Source: Anaerocolumna jejuensis DSM 15929 | Lineage (GTDB): Bacteria; Bacillota; Clostridia; Lachnospirales; Lachnospiraceae | Assembly: GCF_900142215.1 (NCBI RefSeq) | Contig: NZ_FRAC01000030.1 | Span: forward strand, 1-64,000 | Direction: 5' to 3' | Length of the DNA stretch: 64,000 nt | Part shown: piece by piece, positions 58,798-64,000 of the stretch | Layout of the letters: each line of letters opens with the position of its first letter | How positions within the stretch are numbered: position 1 is the first letter of the stretch | Notes under the pieces: model-generated | Databases searched by the model: none | What the model saw: the letters and a program-made list of their open reading frames with translations, nothing else | Told to the model about the DNA's origin: nothing | Position numbers and translations under genes: made by a program

Positions 58798-60129
58798 TTA
58801 TTCACTGGCTACCAGTGCGTCAAAGTCTTTCTGTGCCTTTTTAGCTCCTTCCTGAGGTGTAAGGGTACCGTCAAATACAGCACTTAACACGCTTTGGGCA
58901 ATGGTCCAATAATAGGAAATCCGTTTTGTACTGGGCATGGGCACAGATTTGGTAAATTCTTCACAGTATACTCTTAACTGTTCGTCATCCTTTAAACCTT
59001 CTACCTTTGAGATATCTTTGTTTGCCGTTATCTTATAGCATTTGCTGTATAGAAGTGCCGCTGCCTCATCACTGGTCAGAAAGGTTGCAAAGAGCTCCGA
59101 AGCTTTGGGATATTTGGTATATGCGGATACATAAGCGTTTTGCACTGCACTGAAAGACTTCATGGTCTTGCCGTCATAAGTAGGCAGTTCAGTCACACCA
59201 AAGTCAATATTCTCATCCTTCAGGGATTTTATCAGCCATGGTCCAATGGGGTAATAGGCAGTTTTACCGTCTTTAAAATTCTGCTCTAAAAGTGACATAG
59301 TCTCCATCTTTAAGTCATCGGCTTTAATGGGAATAATTTTCTTCAAAGATGCGATTGCTTCCAGACCTTTCTCAAATTCAGGAGAATCAAACCCCGGATT
59401 ATCACCATCGGTACCATCTGCTCCAAAGAGCTGGAAGCCATAAAGGCTCAGGAAAGGATATGCGGGATAACCGTCCGTGGGTACAGTCAGGTACCAGAAT
59501 TTATTTGCCCCGGCATTATTGTATGCTAAGGCTTCATCCCTGATCTGCTCAAAGGTGGAAGCAGGCTTACCTGTTACCAGTTTCTTATTATACAGAAGAG
59601 CATAAGTTTCTATGGAAACAGGCACACCATAGATTTTACCTTCCGAAGTCACTGTTTTTACCGCTGTTTCATTAATCCTATCCTTAACAGTGCCGGAAGC
59701 CGTTTCACTTAGCTCAGCTATAATACCGGCATCTTTAGCCGTTCCAAAGGAATCGTGAGCTGCCATAAAGATATCCGCTCCGTTACCGGAAGGGCCATCC
59801 AGCATCATTTTGTTAACGGAGTCCAGTCCGTTTTCCTGTACTTCCACTTTAACGCCGTATTTCTTTTCAAATAATTCCGCTACTGCTTTTCCGTATTCCA
59901 GGTAGCCGGACAGAGTCCAGAAGCTAAGACTGGCACCCTCTTCCGGTGTAACGGCAGCCTCCTTATCTTCCGCTCCTGTTGCATCTCCTGCTGCTTCCGT
60001 CGGTGCTGCTCCGTCACCTCCCTGTTTATCCCCTTGCTGTTCTGTGGGAATGTTCCTGCTGCAGCCGCCAAGCATACTGATAACCAGTGCAGCCATTAGT
60101 AAAATACTGAGAATTTTTCTACATTTCAT
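58798..60129 (-). CDS. Maltodextrin-type solute-binding lipoprotein
   Basis: A 443-residue lipoprotein with lipobox LGGC (Cys23) and GAGGAGGAAAG before the ATG. A linker rich in Gln, Gly and Ala precedes a MalE-like binding domain with YGKAVAELFEKKYGVKVEVQ, FWYLTVPTDGYPAYPFLSLY and AYVSAYTKYPKASELFATFL. It delivers maltooligosaccharides to the two permeases. It is third in the operon, not first. Confidence 0.92.
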   Translation of the reverse strand: MKCRKILSILLMAALVISMLGGCSRNIPTEQQGDKQGGDGAAPTEAAGDATGAEDKEAAVTPEEGASLSFWTLSGYLEYGKAVAELFEKKYGVKVEVQENGLDSVNKMMLDGPSGNGADIFMAAHDSFGTAKDAGIIAELSETASGTVKDRINETAVKTVTSEGKIYGVPVSIETYALLYNKKLVTGKPASTFEQIRDEALAYNNAGANKFWYLTVPTDGYPAYPFLSLYGFQLFGADGTDGDNPGFDSPEFEKGLEAIASLKKIIPIKADDLKMETMSLLEQNFKDGKTAYYPIGPWLIKSLKDENIDFGVTELPTYDGKTMKSFSAVQNAYVSAYTKYPKASELFATFLTSDEAAALLYSKCYKITANKDISKVEGLKDDEQLRVYCEEFTKSVPMPSTKRISYYWTIAQSVLSAVFDGTLTPQEGAKKAQKDFDALVASE

Positions 60130-60229
60130 CTTTCTTTCCTCCTCTGATTATATAAGCTGAATTCATACTATATAAGTTGAATTACAGTATTGCTCTTCTC
60201 CAGACATAAAAATTTAATTAATAAAATTG

Positions 60230-61051
60230 TCACCCTTTATCCGCTCCTGACGAAATCCCTTGTACCAGATATTTCTGAAAGATTATAAATATAATCGTTA
60301 TAGGTACTGCAATCAATACTGCCCCTGAGGCAAATACCGTAAAGTTTATGCTCTCCTTGCCATTAATCAGAGCGAATAACCCCACTGCCAGAGTCCTGCT
60401 CTTATCTCCTGATAACAAAATATTGGGCAGGATATAATCCATCCACGGCAGCATAAATTGGGATACGGCACAGTATGTAATAATGGGCTTTGACATAGGA
60501 AGAATTATCTTCCGAAAGGTCTGTAACCGGGTACAGCCATCCATATAGGCCGCTTCATCGATAGCTCTTGGTATTCCGTCCAGGTAACCTTTGACCAGCC
60601 AGGTATTATAGGGTATCGCTCCAACGGCATATACAATGATAAGGGAGATGGAGTTTCCCACCAGCCCAAGGGTAAGGAACAGGGTATAAATAGCTGTCAT
60701 GGATAAAAAGGTAGGGAACATGGATAATATCATAATTGCCATAAGCCCTGCCTTTCTTCCCCAAAACAGGAATCTTGACATAATCCAGGCTGTAATCATA
60801 ATCAGCAGCACCGACAGGACCATATTTGCCAGAGCAATCTTTAAGGTATTAAAAAACCATAGATCATAACTGGTCTCTGAAAACAGGCGGCTGTAATTGG
60901 CCAGGGTAAGCTCTTTTAAGTTAATGGCTGCGGGCGGGCCGCTGCCCTTCTGAAAGGAGGACAACACAATCCATATAACCGGTATCAGCACCACCAGTGA
61001 TATCAATATAAGTTCAGCATGCAGTAAGAATACTGTTATCTTTTTCTTCAT
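60230..61051 (-). CDS. Maltodextrin ABC transporter permease, MalG type
   Basis: A 273-residue membrane protein with six predicted segments and GGAGGG before the ATG. EAA loop IPRAIDEAAYMDGCTRLQTF and the C-terminal QKYLVQGISSGADKG are typical of MalG. It starts 11 bases after its partner MalF. The ATPase is not in the operon and is probably shared from elsewhere. Confidence 0.92.
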   Translation of the reverse strand: MKKKITVFLLHAELILISLVVLIPVIWIVLSSFQKGSGPPAAINLKELTLANYSRLFSETSYDLWFFNTLKIALANMVLSVLLIMITAWIMSRFLFWGRKAGLMAIMILSMFPTFLSMTAIYTLFLTLGLVGNSISLIIVYAVGAIPYNTWLVKGYLDGIPRAIDEAAYMDGCTRLQTFRKIILPMSKPIITYCAVSQFMLPWMDYILPNILLSGDKSRTLAVGLFALINGKESINFTVFASGAVLIAVPITIIFIIFQKYLVQGISSGADKG

Positions 61052-61062
61052 CTCCAGCCCTC

Positions 61063-62400
61063 CTATAGTTCTTTAAAGGATACGGTCCTTCTGAAATTCC
61101 AGAAGGAAACCGCACCGATTACGGCAAACAGCAATACACTCATAACGGCAGCAATATCATACATCTGCTGATTCAGAGTCAGCTTATAAATCCAGGATAT
61201 CAGGATATCCGTGCTTCCCGCAAACTGCATATCCGGATTGTTAGGACCGCCCTGGGTCAGGAAATAAATCGCGCCAAAGGCATTGAAATTCCCTGCCATG
61301 CTCATAATCAGATTGGCGGCTGTTGCCTGAAAGACAAGCGGCAGGGTAATTTTTAAGAAGCTTTGATATTTGCCAGCCCCATCAATGGCAGCAGCTTCAA
61401 AAAGGCTCTGGTCAAGATTTGCCAATACCCCCAGCATCATAACCATAAAAACAGGAAATCCCAGCCATAGATTTACTACTATTATGGATATCTTTGCTAT
61501 TAAGGGGTCCGATAAAAAGGGGATATTCTCAGAAATCACACCCAGCTTCAGCAAGGCTTGGTTTACCGGTCCAAACTGACCATTCAACAGATTTCGAAAA
61601 ACCAGCAGTGATACCATCTGGGGTATTGCCCAGGGAAGTATCAGTATGGTACGGAATATATTCTTGCAGCGCACCGCCTTATGATTCAGTATTAACGCCT
61701 GGAGCATACCAAAAAAATATGTACTAAAGGTCCCTATGAGCGTCCAGAGAATTGTCCAGATTATTACTTTTAAGAATGTATGGGACCAGATAGGTACCGT
61801 AAACAGTTTCCTGAAGTTGGAAATCCCTACCCAGCTTAATAATTTTCCTGGCGGCAGATGATCCCTGTTATAATTTATAAAAGCTGTCAGCACGGAAAAT
61901 ACAATTGGCATGACCACAATAAATAAGAAGAGTATTCCAATCGGGATTAAAATAAAATAAGGAAAATTCCTGCTGTAAAACCTCTTAAAGGCCTCTTTTG
62001 TATTTATGCAGGTACCATTTTTGTCAATCATCAGGCCTGAATAATAAGCATCCTTTAAATTCCATAGGTATATCAGTGCAAACAGTATGATAACAAACAG
62101 AGCTATAACTCCCCGGATCAACAGCATGGCCGAATGATCTCCATATTTTCCTCCGGTTTTCTCACCTAAAGTTATTAGCCCCCAGATTCCTTTGGTGAAG
62201 AAACCTCCGTGAAGTCTGATAGAAAAATCCGGGATCAATCCACTGGCATATTGAATCCAGTAACCGCTGAACAGCTCAATTCCTATGAACACCAATTGCA
62301 TCATAAAAAAGAACAAGCCCTTCATTTTTTGTCTGCATATTATAAACTGTCCGCTTCCCCATAGAAAGACAGACAGCCATAATGCCTTATGCTTTCTCAT
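61063..62400 (-). CDS. Maltodextrin ABC transporter permease, MalF type
   Basis: A 445-residue permease with eight predicted segments. The extra N-terminal pair (KALWLSVFLWGSGQFIICRQ and FFFMMQLVFIGIELFSGYW) is characteristic of the long Gram-positive MdxF/MalC forms. EAA loop LFEAAAIDGAGKYQSFLKIT. It is the first gene of the operon, read from the promoter at 62483-62511. Confidence 0.92.
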   Translation of the reverse strand: MRKHKALWLSVFLWGSGQFIICRQKMKGLFFFMMQLVFIGIELFSGYWIQYASGLIPDFSIRLHGGFFTKGIWGLITLGEKTGGKYGDHSAMLLIRGVIALFVIILFALIYLWNLKDAYYSGLMIDKNGTCINTKEAFKRFYSRNFPYFILIPIGILFLFIVVMPIVFSVLTAFINYNRDHLPPGKLLSWVGISNFRKLFTVPIWSHTFLKVIIWTILWTLIGTFSTYFFGMLQALILNHKAVRCKNIFRTILILPWAIPQMVSLLVFRNLLNGQFGPVNQALLKLGVISENIPFLSDPLIAKISIIVVNLWLGFPVFMVMMLGVLANLDQSLFEAAAIDGAGKYQSFLKITLPLVFQATAANLIMSMAGNFNAFGAIYFLTQGGPNNPDMQFAGSTDILISWIYKLTLNQQMYDIAAVMSVLLFAVIGAVSFWNFRRTVSFKEL

Positions 62401-62460
62401 TTCTCATACCTGCTTCCTACATTATTCATACGATTGAGTATTCGCATTCATAACGTTTTA

Positions 62461-62511
62461 CTTATGCGCTTAACTACCTGCAATTATAGCTTTTATTTGT
62501 TATTGAGTCAA
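62461..62511 (-). promoter_or_regulatory. Maltodextrin operon promoter and LacI-type operator
   Basis: On the minus strand TTGACT (62506-62511), 17 bases, TATAAT (62483-62488). The operator-like GTTAAGCGCATAAG lies at 62461-62474, just at the transcript start. The same palindrome occurs at the regulator gene. Confidence 0.88.
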
Positions 62512-62900
62512 TTCAAATTGTGCATTTTTTATATTTTCATCAATTTAAACAAAGATATTTTTGTTTGTTTTTAACTTAATAAACTTAATAGCATTTTGTT
62601 AAGCAGATGCCTCTTCCTGCAACCTTACTCTTTTCTTGAACCTTCCATCCTTTTTTGTTTTGTTAAGTACTTAAAAGCTAAAGTAATAAAAAAAAGAAGT
62701 AATCATGTTTTGTTTAAAATCACGATTCCCTCTTTTTCAACTTCATTTATGTTTTACTTAGCATAACCAAATTTGCTCAGTTCTGAGATACCTGGTTTTA
62801 TTTTGCTTTGGTTGCTTTGGTTGTTTTGCCTTGCTCATCCATCGTTTCACAATGATACATCAACAACATCAGATCAGCTACGTCTATGCCTTAAGAAGCT
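62512..62900. other. Spacer between maltodextrin operon and its regulator
   Basis: A/T-rich, with no gene. Contains TTTGTTTTGTTAAGTAC and related T-rich stretches. I found no terminator with a good stem for the regulator gene. Confidence 0.4.
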
Positions 62901-63812
62901 TTATATCGGATGTATATAGGTCACCCGTTCTACCTCATTGGGATTATCCAGGCGCAGGAGCCTGTCCATGATTTCTACTGCTTTTTCGGCTTTCTTTTTA
63001 TTACTGATTACGATGGTTTTCGTATCCGGCAGTAGCATAATGTCTCTTTCCGAGTTGACTACCACCGAAATATTCCGGTTATCCACATAGTTTTCCACTT
63101 GCATGCCAAGTATTTCACCTATTACAAGCCCCTTTTGATTATAGTGTTCCTGGAGGAATTGTATCAGGCTTGCATCATAACGGTTTATAAAAATATTTTT
63201 TTCCGGTACCTTTTTTGCTATCGTCTGTAAGACATTTTTATTGGCATGGTCTTCCATAATAACATAGTAATTACTTCCTAACTGTTCCTCTGCCTGTTTT
63301 AGTACACTTTCATAGCTGGTCAGTATCTTGCAGAAAATCGGATCCGCTATATAACCTTCAATAAATATAGCCGGGACATAATATTGTGAGGCAATTGCTT
63401 TGATGCTTTCCTCGTCCATATCCATAACAAATACCGCATCCAGAGAGCGCTTCTGGCCTATGCTGTAGTCTTTTTCCATTTCTTTCGTGGATAATAACAC
63501 CACATCATATCCTTTTGGGTACAGGCACCTTTGTATTTCTCTGGCCAGATCATAGTACTGATATACTTTACTCTTTTTATCCTTTCCACCCATGTTGAGG
63601 ATGATTCCTACCAGGTAGCTTCTCTGGCTCGCCAGGGATTTGGCTGTCATATTCGGCACATATTTTAACTTATTGGCAGCTTCAAAAATACGCATTCTTG
63701 TTTCATGGCTTATTCTTTCCTTTTCTGAATAATTCAGCACATAGGAAACTGTGGCAGTGGAAACACCTGCTTCTATTGCTATATCCTTCATGGTAATTCG
63801 CTTATCAGACAT
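62901..63812 (-). CDS. LacI-family transcriptional regulator of the maltodextrin operon
   Basis: A 303-residue regulator with GGGAGG before its ATG. N-terminal helix-turn-helix ITMKDIAIEAGVSTATVSYV and the hinge KLKYVPNMTAKSLASQRSYL are typical. The sensor domain is somewhat short for the family (about 240 residues) and lacks the usual final pocket strands. Its own promoter and that of the operon carry the same palindrome CTTATGCGCTTAA, so it is likely autoregulated. The inducer is probably a maltooligosaccharide. Confidence 0.92.
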   Translation of the reverse strand: MSDKRITMKDIAIEAGVSTATVSYVLNYSEKERISHETRMRIFEAANKLKYVPNMTAKSLASQRSYLVGIILNMGGKDKKSKVYQYYDLAREIQRCLYPKGYDVVLLSTKEMEKDYSIGQKRSLDAVFVMDMDEESIKAIASQYYVPAIFIEGYIADPIFCKILTSYESVLKQAEEQLGSNYYVIMEDHANKNVLQTIAKKVPEKNIFINRYDASLIQFLQEHYNQKGLVIGEILGMQVENYVDNRNISVVVNSERDIMLLPDTKTIVISNKKKAEKAVEIMDRLLRLDNPNEVERVTYIHPI

Positions 63813-63833
63813 ATATAGCCTCCCGACATCTTG

Positions 63834-63874
63834 CTTATGCGCTTAAGTATATCATTTGGCCGCCGGCCTGTCAA
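63834..63874 (-). promoter_or_regulatory. Regulator promoter with overlapping operator
   Basis: TTGACA (63869-63874), 17 bases, TATACT (63846-63851) on the minus strand. The operator CTTAAGCGCATAAG (63834-63847) overlaps the -10 box, a clear autorepression layout. Confidence 0.88.
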
Positions 63875-63916
63875 TTAATCAAGTATTGCCCTTGCAAAAC
63901 TGGGCACGCAGACAAT

Positions 63917-63959
63917 AAAAAACTGCTACAACCGCCTGTAAAAGGCAATCATAACAGCT
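63917..63959 (-). terminator. Terminator of the gene beyond the right edge
   Basis: On the minus strand CTGTTATGATTGCC, a short loop, GGCGGTTGTAGCAG, then TTTTTTATT. It ends a minus-strand gene outside the window. Confidence 0.8.
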
Positions 63960-64000
63960 TTATCCTGATTTCGTATTATTTGAACTGATGATGTCCCAGT

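Noticed and set aside
1..64000. CRISPR arrays, rRNA genes, replication origins, phage structural genes
   Set aside because: None was seen. The repeats found are dispersed single units and no phage or plasmid replication gene is recognisable.

Overview
The window looks like a chromosomal segment of a low-GC Gram-positive anaerobe of the Clostridia, most likely a Lachnospiraceae member. The evidence is A/T-rich intergenic DNA, strong GGAGG ribosome-binding sites, a T-box leader, Mini-RNase III, a CD3324-type regulator, YesM/YesN-LplABC sugar modules and an Rrf2 (CymR-like) regulator beside O-acetylhomoserine sulfhydrylase. No organism-specific marker is visible, so this is an inference from gene content.

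Bases 1-30,000 are an accessory region transcribed almost entirely on the minus strand, and I read it as a polymorphic-toxin locus. Three full-length toxins (3325-4755, 9409-10962, 22725-24392) share an N-terminal helical, WXG/LXG-like region beginning MSDFILEYDMLES and carry unrelated C-terminal tips. Each is followed within about 20 bp by a small cognate immunity gene. Around them are displaced toxin tips, remnants of toxin tails attached to orphan immunity genes, duplicated and broken immunity genes, IS630 and IS110 transposase fragments, and several families of short dispersed repeats. An orphan immunity array (26.4-29.7 kb) follows a gene for an ADP-ribosylglycohydrolase that may itself be an immunity protein. 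Inside the locus lie a 2864-residue secreted giant with a glycine-rich domain and a secreted Big2/transglutaminase-like protein. The giant gene and two toxins share an upstream DNA element, suggesting co-regulation. No type VII secretion machinery is in the window.

Bases 30,000-41,000 are ordinary core genome: a CD3324-type regulator, an EcsC-like protein, and a cysteine T-box operon cysE-cysS-mrnC-rlmB. These are followed by a GNAT acetyltransferase, ispF, tRNA-Met, tRNA-Val, a chemotaxis receptor and cytidine deaminase.

Bases 41,000-64,000 hold two sugar-uptake regions separated by sulfur and housekeeping genes. The first is a YesM/YesN two-component system with an LplABC-type transporter and a GH1 beta-glucosidase. 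Next come a divergent Rrf2 regulator and metY, a secreted protein, a lipoprotein, a nucleoid-associated protein, a HAD hydrolase and an ABC-F protein with an attenuator-like leader. The last is a maltodextrin operon (two permeases, binding protein, GH13 glycosidase) and its LacI-type regulator, with matching operators at both promoters.
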